This document shows positions 11,390 to 21,305 of a stretch of 64,000 nt of DNA, piece by piece; positions within the stretch are counted from its first letter, which is position 1; every line of letters starts with the position of its first letter. This DNA comes from Arthonia radiata (lineage: Eukaryota > Ascomycota > Arthoniomycetes > Arthoniales > Arthoniaceae). The DNA is taken from the NCBI GenBank assembly GCA_002989075.1, contig PSQN01000003.1:1422865-1486864 (forward strand), written 5' to 3'. The position numbers and the translations under genes were made by a program. Under the pieces are notes generated by a model that was not told the DNA's origin, ran no database searches, and saw nothing but the letters and a program-made list of their open reading frames with translations.

Positions 11390-11839
11390 TTAATTTTCCG
11401 CACGAGAGCGCTTCGTTCCACGCATGACGCGCTGTTCAGCAGCCAACTCATAGCCCAGCCCCTTTTCCAAGCCCGCAACAACTGGCGCAAGTCAGCTGAA
11501 TGGTCTCTATAAGGGCGTGGTATACACACTGTCATGGAAGTCCTGCGCGCTCAAATGCACCCTCACCTGCTGTCCACCATGCACAACGAAATACCATCCA
11601 ATCCCCGGACGCACCTGCGGGTACGTAGTCCAGCCCTGACCAACACCACGGCAGACGAGGCAAGCGACCATCTGACCGGTGTTGGTGGTAACACGGTTGC
11701 CTTTGCCGCAGAGATACCAGCTGAGCGGGTGCATGGTATTACAGACTGCGCAGGTGATTTGACCGGTAGCGGCGGGTGTATTGGTGAGAACGGTATACTG
11801 GGCGTGGCTGATAGGACCGTTGGTGTAGTGGTTGGCCAT
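11390..11839 (-). CDS. Small Cys-motif protein (member C), paralogue of member E
   Basis: Two exons, 11839-11530 and 11481-11390, give 133 aa; the 48-nt intron is GTGTGT...GCTGAC...CCAG. The start MANHYTNG has a good context (ACATCATGG). The motif is C30xxC33, HPLSWYL at 37-43 and C60LVC63R, followed by GVGQGWT and QVRPGIG, both also found in the protein at 29257-30076. After the intron IVAGLEKGLGYEL matches IIVGLQARLGHNL of that paralogue, and the intron lies at the same codon and phase in both. This supports the splice model strongly. The C-terminus is basic (KRSRAEN), possibly a nuclear localisation signal. Four Cys at these spacings suggest a treble-clef or zinc-ribbon-like fold, but the function is unknown. 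Confidence 0.75.
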
Positions 11840-11930
11840 GATGTGCGTAGGATGCTGTAGCAGGTGCAGAGATGTGAGTATTCGTGGTGTGATAAACCCT
11901 GAGCTGAGGCTTGAACGGTACACTTTGCTG

Positions 11931-12325
11931 AAATTTGACCACGATGAGGGCTAGAATTTGACCTAGATGCTGTGGGTCTGCGGCTGCATCGAGGACGAGG
12001 AGACTGCTGATTATGGAGAATCGCAGATGTGGCATCCATTATGTTTCATGCGCAGGGGCGCGAACAGACAACTCTGTCGGATTTTGACCCGGTTAAGGGG
12101 TTGAAGCCAGAATTTGACCGATACGCTGTTGCAGGGCGGTCGTGTCCATGATGTGAAGACTGTCACTATCGCAGATCGAGGCTCTAATTTCAGCGAGAGT
12201 TGATGTGATCATGGCCGTACAATGAACCATCGTGGACTTGCACGACTGGGTATATTTTTCTGACGTCGGAGACCTGGAGGATCAACATGTGAGATTTTGA
12301 CTTGCAACTAGGCCATATTTCGACC
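11931..12325 (+). promoter_or_regulatory. Three paired ATTTTGACC-like blocks upstream of member C
   Basis: The word A(A/T)TTTGACC or a near match occurs six times, in pairs: 11931 and 11955; 12081 and 12111; 12294 and 12316. Within a pair the spacing is about 22-30 bp, and sequence after the second copy is also similar (TAGATGCTGTGG, GATACGCTGTTG, TAGCTTCACGGCCTTGCTGG). The blocks lie 90-490 bp upstream of the member C start. A fifth pair-like block occurs at 21036-21062. They could be transcription-factor sites or a short dispersed repeat; the sequence alone does not decide. Confidence 0.45.
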
Positions 12326-13211
12326 TAGCTTCACGGCCTTGCTGGAAGAAGCACAAGTTTGCATTTGTGTATGCTCAAACTCGGCGTGACTGTGGTCCTC
12401 TCTCTAGCGCGGTGAGTGAATGGGCAAAATATTGAGGCTATGAGCATCGATAGCTGTCGATGCCTACAGAGCGGCTTCCATTCCTCCGAACTCTCCTGGT
12501 CGATACCAACTTGTGAATGTGCTATGCTCGTGAGACGTGAAATGTCTGATTAAGGACGAAGAGAATCGTTACATCCTCATTTCGGTATCCATCTGTGGCA
12601 TGCATTCGCAGAGTCTTTGCGTACCTGGCAACCGCTCCCTCAGAGCATATGGGTGATGAGTGCGTTTGAAAATTGTTACTCTGGTACAACTCCATACCGT
12701 CCTGCTACGCAGCTGTAATCAGCTGGATGTGATCGCCTCTGCTGTGACGTTCTTTCGACGTAGTTATTACAGCGATTATGAAAGACTAGCTGGTCTGATG
12801 CGTGCATGTTCCGCTTTTGGAGAAGGCGGACGGCTTGAAGCGCAGGCGAGTTGTTCAATCTTGCGTGGAGACTAGCTGATTTGCAGTTGAATGCTCTGCC
12901 TATTTCCATGCATACAAGATCGCTTCATCCAGCGTCTCCAAAAGCACACATGTACAGGAGGTCTCGTCCTAGATTGCATGAAGTATTATGCGTCAGGGAT
13001 GGCACCTAGGCCGGCTTCGAATAAATCAAAGTGGAAAGCGCTACCAGTCGAAGAGGAGGTGCTGCGGGTGAGACTGACATCACGCCCGTCATCTTCTCCC
13101 ACTTCAAGGCGAGCTGCTTCCGCGTAGCGCATGCGCTTCATATAGCTTCGTGCTTCCGCATCTTCACCATCAGTCATTCAGGCTTCCATCTCACGTTTAT
13201 CAATCAGCGCC
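12326..13211. other. Intergenic between members C and D
   Basis: This is a shared upstream region, since member C reads leftward and member D rightward. I see no gene: short frames lack domains and splice support. Pyrimidine-rich sequence just before 13212 (CATCACGCCCGTCATCTTC and later) fits a fungal leader for member D. Confidence 0.4.
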
Positions 13212-14493
13212 ATGACGGATGCCTTCACGTCCGATGCTCTTCATCAAAATGGCTTTAATTCAATGGACAGCGTTAGCGAAGACAGCGACGACAGTGATCG
13301 CAGTCAACTTGTCAAAGCGGAGACTCAAGAAGAATGCATTAAAAGAGAGCCCTCCGACGACGAGGGCTTTTTAGATGGAGATGGAGCGGAGATCTTCGCC
13401 GAAGACGACGCGACTCAGGGCGAGGATAACGTCGTGAACGCGACCGACGAGTGCAGCAATCGAAGCGAATCCGTTCAGTCGTGCTTGGACACAAGCTCTG
13501 AGGCTTCCCCGAAGCCGAAGAATGAGGAGCTCAGTGATGATGAAGGTGACGGACTTGAGAGCCATGAAGATGACTACGCCATGCCATCCGCTTCCGGGTC
13601 AGTGGGCGATACTCAGCAAGCACTACATCTGCGCTGCTCGTAAGCTAATTACCCTCTCTCCACCACGATGCTGACTCGCTGACCTTGAGCACCGAAGAAG
13701 TTGCAAGCGAGTGATGCCGCTTTCCTGGTTTTTGAGCGTAGAGATGCCTCACTTGCAGACGGCGAAGTGCATGCCATGCCGAATTCGAAGCGCGTGCCAA
13801 AGAGTTCGCCTCTACGAAGACATTGGCGCGTTACAAGCCACTGTGGATACTCAAATGCGGCATGTAAGGAGCATGCTTGCATTCCACCCGGCGATACCAT
13901 TGCAGCCAGTATTTGAGGGTCGCACAGCTGCTTGTGAGCTGACAGAGTCGCACTACCACGAGAGTAAGTCCTGCTCATAGATCACTGCAGCGCGCGTCCA
14001 AGACTGACGGAAAATAGTTGGCAACCAGCTAGCAGAGAGGCTCAACGGGGCGTTGAGAAGGAGATTCGGCCCACAGTGTAAGGAGGTGCACTATCCAGAT
14101 CTGCCTGGCTCTCTGCGACAAACGATGATCTCGCCAGCAGCCACGGATGCCAGTTCCCGTACCATGCCCATGTACTCAGGGCATGCGCCTCCGAACGGGC
14201 CAGTTCAGGGCGAGATTCCAGACGTAGCCTCCACCCTTGAAGAGGCTCGAGCATTTCTGGTATCGCTCGAGCGCGCGGCAGTGAACGCTGAAAAACAGGT
14301 AATCCAAGCTACAAAAGAATCTGGGCGTATTGCCACCCTCAAGCGCAAAATTGAGGATCAAATCGAGATTGGTGAGGACTTGGCATCTCTAGCTCAAAGC
14401 CAGCAGCCCATGAAGCGATCGACTGTGAACTTCTTCCACGATCTATCTGCTGGAGTAAAGCGGGACAGCGCGGAGATGCTAAGACGCCCATAG
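13212..14493 (+). CDS. Unknown acidic protein with CxxC/CMPCR motif and coiled coil (member D)
   Basis: Three exons, 13212-13639, 13698-13963 and 14018-14493, give 389 aa; introns are 58 and 54 nt, with CTGAC branch sites. Residues 1-130 are strongly acidic (Asp/Glu/Ser) and hold two SUMO-site-like motifs, VKAE at 34-37 and IKREPSDDE from 43. The motif C142xxC145, MPLSWF at 149-154 and C167MPC170R spans the first splice junction. Its acceptor is a tandem GAAGAAG: using the first AG gives CSSC, using the second gives CSC. The last third has a Leu/Glu/Lys-rich coiled coil (about 265-335, including LKRKIEDQIEIGEDL). It is most like member B around the motif. A nuclear regulatory role is plausible but not shown; no known family recognised. 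Confidence 0.75.
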
Positions 14494-14754
14494 GCCAATA
14501 GGGTCTAGTAGCTGAGGCGGCTTCCAAGAAAGGAAGCGAGAGGTGTAAAGGTAGAGCAAGTCTGTCATCAAGCAGCCCGTGATATGATTGGTAGTTGCCA
14601 AGAAGCGAGTGTATCCGAGTGGAAATGGCATCAAATAATACCTGCTGCTACTGTCTGCTTGCTATTAGGCCCAGTAAAGTAAGCTTATGGATATACTCGT
14701 CGCGTGTGTAGGACGACGCTGATTCGATCGCCCCACAGCTGCATGGCAAACCCG

Positions 14755-16071
14755 TCAGTCGCTCTCTTCATCATCAAAGTCGACGATTCTCGCTTGAGCA
14801 CGCCCTGCCGATTTTCGCTTCGGCTCCTCTTGCTTTCCCCATTTGTCCTCGCCTTCCTGAACAGCCTCGATATCGGCTTGAAGCTCACGAGTCTCCTTGA
14901 TCTGGCGTGCTTTTTCCTTGGAGAATCTACCTTCCATACCGACGTCTCGAAGCATTCTCTTCAGCTCATTGGCTTTCTCCTTGTGCGTCTCAAATTTCTT
15001 GAGATGCATGGCCCAGATCTTCCGGATGCCACACTGCACGAGGTGGCTCTGAAGCTCTCTAAGCTCGGCTTGTTGCGGTGATACCTCGGCCTCGGCTGAT
15101 TTCTTTGGCTTCGACTTCGATTTGGCTTTCGATGCAGGCTCCGATGACGCGGCCTTCTTCTTTCGCGCCCTCGGTGGAGGTTCATCGATCAAGCTCGATA
15201 GGTCGCTGTCATCGAGACCTTCGTCGGCAGGCTGACCTTGAACAGGTTTGTTGGGAGGCTCAAGGCTGGCTTTTGAGATAGGTGGCAGTGACACTTCCTT
15301 GGTAGCTGACGAGAGCGGCTTTGCTTTCTTATTCCCATCGCTGCTACCGTTGTCCTCGCTCGCACTCTCTGCAATGGGGCTTGCTGCTTTTTCCGCACGT
15401 TTCGTATGCTTGTCTTTCGTATTGGCTTTGCTCTTGACTGCAGGTTTTGCTTTCGCTTTCTCATCGGTATCACTGCCAATGTCGTCGTCACTTGCGGTCT
15501 CTGAAATGGGATTAGGTGCATTTTTCGTACGCTTCGATAGCTTATCTTTCGTCTTGGCCTTGGTATTGGCTGCAGGTTTCGCTTTTGCATTCTCATCGGC
15601 ATCACTGCCAATGTTGTCGTCATTCGCGGACTCGGAATTTGGACTGGATGTCTTCTTCGAGTGCTTCAGTGGCTTGTTTCTCGTACCAGTCTTGGTCTTC
15701 GCCGCAAGTTTGGCTGCAGGTTTCGCTTTTGCTTTCGAGCCTGACTTCTCCAGGGATTTGGGCTTCATCACCCTTTTCTTCGTCGGAGGCTCGTCATCAC
15801 TGTCATCATCTTCCACTGCCTCACTGGAGCTGCGTTTGCGGGCGTTCTTTGCGTCTTCGCTTATCTTTACCAATTGCTCATACTTTGCCTGAATGACGTC
15901 TTTGCTTCGTTCTTTCCATTCGCCGTTGTTTGCGAAGTAATTAGAATTGAGGCCAAGCTTCTCTTCGGCTCTCGCTCTCACAGACTTTGGTCGGACATCT
16001 TCGGCATTCTGCTCGTACAAGTCTTCTACCGCGCTCTGAAGAGCACGCGTCAAGTTCGCGTCGCTGACCAT
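14755..16071 (-). CDS. HIRIP3-like histone chaperone / CHZ-type protein
   Basis: An intronless frame of 438 aa from the ATG at 16071. The N-terminal 60 residues (LTRALQSAVEDLYEQN, then KSVRARAEEKLGL) resemble the small helical N-terminal domain of HIRIP3/DEK-C-type proteins. The C-terminal part about 345-405 (ELQSHLVQCGIRKIWAMHLK, then LKRMLRDVGMEGRFSKEKARQIKETREL) has the HIRIP3 C-terminal pattern, a region linked to the CHZ motif that binds H2A-H2B dimers. Between them lies a long Lys/Ala/Ser/Asp-rich disordered region with about three 41-42 aa repeats (GSDxDExAKAKPA, then TKDK, then KR). Such low-complexity linkers are usual in these chaperones. It is expected to be nuclear. It shares a 313-bp divergent promoter with COG6. 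Many fungal databases call this family only transcriptional regulator, so the name is an inference from the C-terminal pattern. Confidence 0.65.
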   Translation of the reverse strand: MVSDANLTRALQSAVEDLYEQNAEDVRPKSVRARAEEKLGLNSNYFANNGEWKERSKDVIQAKYEQLVKISEDAKNARKRSSSEAVEDDDSDDEPPTKKRVMKPKSLEKSGSKAKAKPAAKLAAKTKTGTRNKPLKHSKKTSSPNSESANDDNIGSDADENAKAKPAANTKAKTKDKLSKRTKNAPNPISETASDDDIGSDTDEKAKAKPAVKSKANTKDKHTKRAEKAASPIAESASEDNGSSDGNKKAKPLSSATKEVSLPPISKASLEPPNKPVQGQPADEGLDDSDLSSLIDEPPPRARKKKAASSEPASKAKSKSKPKKSAEAEVSPQQAELRELQSHLVQCGIRKIWAMHLKKFETHKEKANELKRMLRDVGMEGRFSKEKARQIKETRELQADIEAVQEGEDKWGKQEEPKRKSAGRAQARIVDFDDEESD

Positions 16072-16384
16072 GTTCACTTCGCTGTGTACTGTCGAGGGAC
16101 CCTGTCATCTAGCATGCTGCTCTATTTGTCAACCGTGTACATCGCAACGACCTGGATTCATTTCTAATGAGATTGCTAAACAAGAAGTCGCGTCGAACTC
16201 CTCGCAACAGCCTCGCTCTCAGGTGGAGGGGTGCTGCGTGTACAAAATGTGGCATGCAGCAGCGCGGCGTCCTTGGGCATCACTTGTCTCAAATTCCACG
16301 ACCGCAGCCTTCAAAGTCTTGGCATTGTCCTTCCGACAGCGTCAACGACATTTTATACGAGGAGCATGCACTCCTGCTCGAAGT
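16072..16384. promoter_or_regulatory. Divergent promoter, HIRIP3-like gene / COG6
   Basis: The 313 bp between two divergent start codons must hold both promoters and leaders. The COG6 frame stays open leftward to 16070, so an N-terminally longer COG6 (mitochondrial-like or not) starting inside this stretch is formally possible. I saw no clear TATA box. Confidence 0.5.
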
Positions 16385-18364
16385 ATGGCGGCGTTAAACG
16401 CGAAGATCAGCAACGCATTATCGACATCCTTTGCTGATCTCGAGATTCGCAATGCTTTCCAGACGCTTGACGACCGTGGCATCCAGAACACGCAAGAGAC
16501 GCGAAGAAATCTACGTCTCGACGTCCAGAAAGAAATCATCGATTGCAATGCAGAAGTAGTCAACGATTTCGGTCAAGTCGCAGAGCAGCTCAGAAGGACT
16601 GGCGATGCTCTCGCCAATCTACAGACCACGTGTGCAGCGCTACGTAGAAATATCAATGCGGCGAGGGTGGAGACGGCGCCGATGCTCGATGAAGCGAATA
16701 GCTTGACGCGGCTCACGGAACAGGTGCAGAACAAGCAGCAGATACTGTCGGACTTCAACCGTCACTTCCTGTTATCAGACGATGAGCGAGTGTCTCTCAC
16801 TTCGAGCGCAGATGCTGTGGACGACGACTTCTTTCAGGCACTGGTAAAGGTCAAACAGATTCACAAAGACAGCGAGATTCTGCTGGGGAGTGAGAACCAG
16901 CGACTGGGCCTGGAGATTCTGGAGCAGTGCAACAGGAACCTTAATGCGGCGTTTCAGAAGCTCTTCCATTGGACGCAACGAGAGTTCCAAACGCTGGATC
17001 TAGAAGATTCTCATTTAAGCTCCACCATTCGACGAGCAATACGTGTCCTCGCCGAGCGGCCAGCGATGTTCCAGGAATGCCTCAATACGTTCGCAGAGGT
17101 GCGAGAACGAGCGCTGGCCGATGCCTTCTACTTGGCTTTGACGGGGTCATCGACAGATCGGGACAGTCAGAAACCCATCGAGTTCTCCGCGCATGAGCCT
17201 CTTCGATATGTTGGCGACATGCTGGCATGGGCACATTCGACGGCGGTGTCCGAGCGTGAAAGCTTAGAGGTGTTGTTCGTCGCTGAAGGTGATGAGATGG
17301 CGAAGAGTATCGAGTCTGGACTGGAAAGCGAGCCGTGGGCTCGCCCAGACCGCGGCGAGGCCTTCGACGGCAAGAAAGCGCTCAGCCAGCTCGTGAATCA
17401 GAACCTCACAGGTGTGGCTCAGCTGCTAAGGCAGCGCATCGACACTGTCGTACACACGCATAACGAGCCGGTGCTTGAATACAAGATTGCCAACTTAGTG
17501 GTCTTCTATCGCACAATTTTTGCTAAGCTCCTCGAGGGCGAAGATTTCATGCGGAATCTCGACGCGATTGAAGACACTGCTTTGGCGCAATTTCGGTCTG
17601 CTTTACACGCCAACCAGGCGAGCATCGAACAGGAAGACGAAGCCGTCCCGCACACCTTGGAGGCAACAGAGTTCCTTGAAGACGCACTAGAAGAGCTGAG
17701 CGAGCTCCTGAAAAGCTACGATACGTCGGCAGCGCTTTCTGACCCGGACGGACAGAAGCTAGCCTTCTTGCTGGAAGAGGCGCTCGACCCGTGGCTGGCT
17801 GCATGTGAGAGGCTCTCGCGGAATCTGGAGCCACCGAAGAACGAGTGCTTCTTTGTCAATTGCCTCATGGCGGCGCGTGCGCCATTGATGCGATTTATAT
17901 TCACAAGAGCTACTGTTCAGGATATAGACGGCGCTATCGGCCATCGAAAGACAGCCCTGATTGATCATCAACGACATCTATTTCTTGCCAAGTCTGGGAT
18001 GCACCCGCTCATTGAGGCTCTCGAGGCACTGCCGTCTCCCGAAGAGCAACCTGAGAAGATTCTCGAGGATGAGGCGTTCTCGCCAGACAACCTTCTCGAG
18101 GCGCGCGAGAAGCTCGACAGCTTTCTGCCGTCCGCTTTGATGGATGCCGTGTCGGATCTGAAAGGGCTGCAAAGTACGAGTCTCGCGCATGAGATAGGCA
18201 ACGAGGCGGCGGAGCTCTTCTGCAGGGACTTTGAGGAAGTTGAAGCGGCGGTTGTGGCGGCTGATGAATTGCAGACTGCGCGACGCGGCGCCGACGACGA
18301 GACGCCAACATTGCGTGATATCTTCCCGCGCACGACTGAAGAGACGCGCATCTTACTCAGTTGA
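16385..18364 (+). CDS. COG6: Conserved oligomeric Golgi complex subunit 6
   Basis: An intronless frame of 659 aa from the ATG of MAALNAKISNALS. COG6 belongs to lobe B of the COG tethering complex, which directs retrograde vesicles within the Golgi. The N-terminal part has the family signature: TRRNLRLDVQKEIIDCNAEVV, followed by a coiled coil (QVAEQLRRTGDALANLQTTC), then helical bundles to the end. Length fits the fungal family (about 650-750 aa). The frame is open upstream to 16070, but the start at 16385 places the protein N-terminus as expected and leaves room for the promoter. Its stop is only 9 bp from the convergent BolA stop, so the 3' UTRs must overlap. Confidence 0.88.
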   Translation: MAALNAKISNALSTSFADLEIRNAFQTLDDRGIQNTQETRRNLRLDVQKEIIDCNAEVVNDFGQVAEQLRRTGDALANLQTTCAALRRNINAARVETAPMLDEANSLTRLTEQVQNKQQILSDFNRHFLLSDDERVSLTSSADAVDDDFFQALVKVKQIHKDSEILLGSENQRLGLEILEQCNRNLNAAFQKLFHWTQREFQTLDLEDSHLSSTIRRAIRVLAERPAMFQECLNTFAEVRERALADAFYLALTGSSTDRDSQKPIEFSAHEPLRYVGDMLAWAHSTAVSERESLEVLFVAEGDEMAKSIESGLESEPWARPDRGEAFDGKKALSQLVNQNLTGVAQLLRQRIDTVVHTHNEPVLEYKIANLVVFYRTIFAKLLEGEDFMRNLDAIEDTALAQFRSALHANQASIEQEDEAVPHTLEATEFLEDALEELSELLKSYDTSAALSDPDGQKLAFLLEEALDPWLAACERLSRNLEPPKNECFFVNCLMAARAPLMRFIFTRATVQDIDGAIGHRKTALIDHQRHLFLAKSGMHPLIEALEALPSPEEQPEKILEDEAFSPDNLLEAREKLDSFLPSALMDAVSDLKGLQSTSLAHEIGNEAAELFCRDFEEVEAAVVAADELQTARRGADDETPTLRDIFPRTTEETRILLS

Positions 18365-18373
18365 TGAGCCCGC

Positions 18374-18774
18374 TCAAGGTGTGGCTTGGCTCGCTGGACC
18401 TCCCTGCTCCGGTTGCTCTGCAGCTTTCCGCTTCTCCCACTCTGCGGGTGTATAGCACTTGGGCGTCCATGCGTGGATCGCGGCAATCTCTTCCTTCAAG
18501 GCGTTGTTCACGAGCCGGTGTCGGGCCAGGACCGGCTTCTTCTCGAACAGGGGAGAGACGATGACTGCTTGAAACATCTGGCCGCACCCACCTGTCAAAC
18601 AGCATTAGCGGGCTTGCTCAAATGTTAGTGATCTCCAGGGAATATACCTGACATGTCCTCAATATCGACGTAGATTGCACCGAGCTCGCTCTTCAACGAG
18701 CTCTGAAGCTTTTCCGGCGTGACACCAGACTCGTTCTGGTTTTGAGTGGCTTCCAAGTCTGTTCGGGCGCTCAT
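18374..18774 (-). CDS. BolA-like protein (Fra2/Bol2 type)
   Basis: Two exons, 18774-18648 and 18591-18374, with a 56-nt GTATAT...TTGACAG intron, give 114 aa. Residues about 17-100 form the BolA domain: [33 protein letters not shown], then [20 protein letters not shown] and [11 protein letters not shown]. The Cys in GGCGQ and the His of RHRLVN or IHAW are the usual Fe-S ligands of the family when paired with a monothiol glutaredoxin. The GCG loop and lack of an obvious mitochondrial leader favour the cytosolic Fra2/Bol2 type, which takes part in iron-responsive signalling with Grx3/4. A Bol1/Bol3 type is the alternative. It is convergent with COG6, 9 bp apart. Confidence 0.85.
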
Positions 18775-19731
18775 GGTGATGTCCTTCGCAGCAAAGTTCC
18801 AGATGAAAGTGATTGTCGGCTGGCAACAATAGTGAACTCTGGTCAGACAAATTCTCGAGAGTGAGCAGTCTTGGCGGTCTCGTCATTGCGCTATGTATCT
18901 TTGCTGCCACGTGCGCGCTCGCTCTCGCTTTCTGGACAATTTCAAGTCTTGAGGCAGGCTGCTGGCTCACGTTTCCTCCATTATTGCGCAGCCATCACAG
19001 AGTCTATGGAACTCAGCATATACGTGAGCTAAGTTTACACCCACAGCCGTTAAGCTAACGCCAAAAAGGCCCCGAGGAACAGCCCTACCGAGGCAATAGC
19101 GTCACGCATCTGATGCGTACGCTGATAGCGAGCTAGTTTTTCTGATCAGCCGCAGGTGAGACCTCGTACACCATGCTTTGTTTGCACACGGACACGCCAA
19201 TCGTTCACCTCAGCAATCGTCAGTGGTCGGTCAAAAGGCAGTGCTCTCATGACGCAGCACTACGGCGGATCTTCAGTCTTGGGGTGATATGAAAGGTGAC
19301 GAGTTCAATATTCGCTGTTTCACAGCATCGCGCACAGCGTTCACAAAGCGGCAACCAGCATATCACCTCCATTTCTCCCACCGCTAGTTTGTAGATCACC
19401 AGTACCTTCACGGTCAGAAAGTGCGGGGGACGTCATAAGAATAGACGCCCAAGTGAATGGAGTGGCTCTCATCTATAGCAGCACCTGCCGGTTGCTAAAC
19501 ACAAATTGAAGGCAAGAACGAGTCGGCAGCGACAGGCGGTGACCTTGAGAGCGCGCCAAGAGTCGGGCATCGCTCCTTCCCAACGAGCATCATAAGGGTC
19601 CTCCGCCTCTTCTTATTTCACTCGCTTTCTTCATCGTCTCTCAATTGCCAGCCCAAGAGCCCTTGACCTTGTGCTACAGCTGAGATTCCAGTGCTCGCCA
19701 CCAAAGACTCATACTCACCAACCCCCTCAAG
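18775..19731. other. Intergenic, divergent promoter region
   Basis: BolA reads left and the secreted protein gene reads right, so both promoters lie here. No supported gene. The 60 bases before 19732 are pyrimidine-rich with a short leader (CCAACCCCCTCAAG before the ATG), typical of a fungal start. Confidence 0.45.
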
Positions 19732-20488
19732 ATGAGGCTCATACTCGCTTTCCTGTCGCTCGCCTCTTTGGCTGTGGCTCAAGACCTCACGATCTTCAAT
19801 CTCCTCATCATCCGCAGTGGAGACGAGCGCATCCACCAGCGACCGATCCGCGCTCACGGCTTGTTCTTTTGGGCTGGTGCTCCCGATACGACGACCTACT
19901 GCCCTCTCGTCCCGCAGACAAACTGTCCACCGCCAACCAATGTGACATATCTCGTTCACGGTATGTATCCGATCAGCCTATAGTCTCATCCGTGCCATGC
20001 CATAGCCTGTACGGTTGCGGATGCCATGTAGCAGACCTCAGCCGCACAGCAGCCGTCGCATTGGGCAACTTCTCAGCGCTGAGAACCGCTTCCACTGACA
20101 TCCGTGATCACAGGCGAAGGTTCCACGACAGCCGGCTTGTACACGGAAGTTACTAGCGGCCAAGCTGTCTACGTCGACGGCACCACAGGGGCGTGGCAGT
20201 TCACTCAGGCCCATAGCGCTGGCCCAGCTGGTCAAATCTCCCAGCCCTTCACTTACACAGAGTTTGCACCGCATACAGGGTAAGCTTCAGGTCATCCGTC
20301 TAGACGTGAGCTCATGCTGACCTATGAGTAGCCGGCTCGACATTCCAGGAGGCGCCATTGCTTGCCCGGAGGCCGGCTCGTACAAGATCTACGGAGCTGA
20401 CTACAAGACGGATGATCAGAGCGCTTGTCTCCAGGTGGGCCTTTCCGCTTTCTCATCGGATGGGGAGATCGCGTGGCAGTATGTTTAA
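19732..20488 (+). CDS. Small secreted protein, IgE-binding-protein-like
   Basis: Three exons, 19732-19960, 20114-20279 and 20332-20488, give 183 aa; the introns are 153 and 52 nt, the second ending GAGTAG after a CTGACC branch. Residues 1-16 (MRLILAFLSLASLAVA) are a signal peptide. The body has the order of motifs seen in the Aspergillus IgE-binding-protein-like family of secreted ascomycete proteins: HQRPIRAHGLFFWAG, a YCP and NCPPPTN pair, YVDGTTGAWQFTQAHSAGP, FTYTEF, then IACPEAGSYKIYG and a closing AWQYV. Four Cys remain in the mature protein and could form two disulphides. Role unknown; it is probably wall-associated or secreted. Family name rests on remembered motif order and was not searched. 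Confidence 0.8.
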
Positions 20489-21305
20489 CGGCCGGACACA
20501 AGCCTGGTCACAAGTTTCTGAGAGCCTGTTCTTGCGGAGGCGTGCCTCCACCGCGCAGACACGAGACGCCGTGATGGTCGAGAGTCAATAGGGAAAGCTG
20601 CTGGAGGTGTCGGTAACATGAGAAGCTTCCAATGGATCCCTGGCCGCGTGCAAGGTCATATATCACGGGTCCATCCATATGGACATCTCTACTTTCCCAT
20701 CCTCGCTATTGACATCGTTTAATGATATAATTACAAAGAGAAAATGCCAATGCGTATGAATCTCTACAGCATTTGGGCATGCCTTTTCGGGCGTTTCTCG
20801 AGACTCGCTCTAACAGCGCCGACCTCTCAGCTCTCCTGTCACGTATAGAAGAGCAGGGGGAGCAATACACAATCAACCATAACTAGGAGTGAGGACTGCT
20901 CAGCACTGCGAGAGTCGGTTGAGGCATACATTGCTGCAACACCAACTGTCTTGCCCCGGCCGTGAGCACTGAAGGCGCGCCAATACGACGAGCAGTGCCA
21001 TTGAGAGAGCTGTCACGTCGATAACGACTTTCACCATTTTTGACCATCATAAGGATTTGACGACGCTTAAGAGGGGTTACAGTAAAACCCGAGCAAATAA
21101 CTCAGCCTTTTGTTAGCGTGGTCAAAATCTGGTGCTGGTCACGGCTTGTCAATGGATCCAGCACAGGGACAACCATCCCCGCAAGTTGAGACTCTCGAAT
21201 TCATAATAGGTTGCACATATTTCATGGTCCAAACATCACTGTACATAGGGTATATCCCATCCAAAACGCCTTTCCCTCTTTGATAATCTTCCTCCGCTAC
21301 ATTTT
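20489..21305. other. Intergenic with a TTTTGACC pair
   Basis: No supported gene. At 21036-21045 and 21054-21062 the words ATTTTTGACC and GATTTGACG recall the paired blocks upstream of member C, and an inverted GGTCAAAATC lies at 21120-21129. The region holds the 3' ends of two convergent genes. Confidence 0.4.

Noticed and set aside
15248-15892. 214-aa plus-strand frame, Ser/Phe/Leu-rich
   Set aside because: Antisense to the Lys/Asp/Ser-rich linker of the HIRIP3-like gene; composition follows from that linker.
16070-16384. N-terminal extension of COG6 to 16070
   Set aside because: The frame is open, but the extension is not family-like and would overlap the start of the divergent HIRIP3-like gene.
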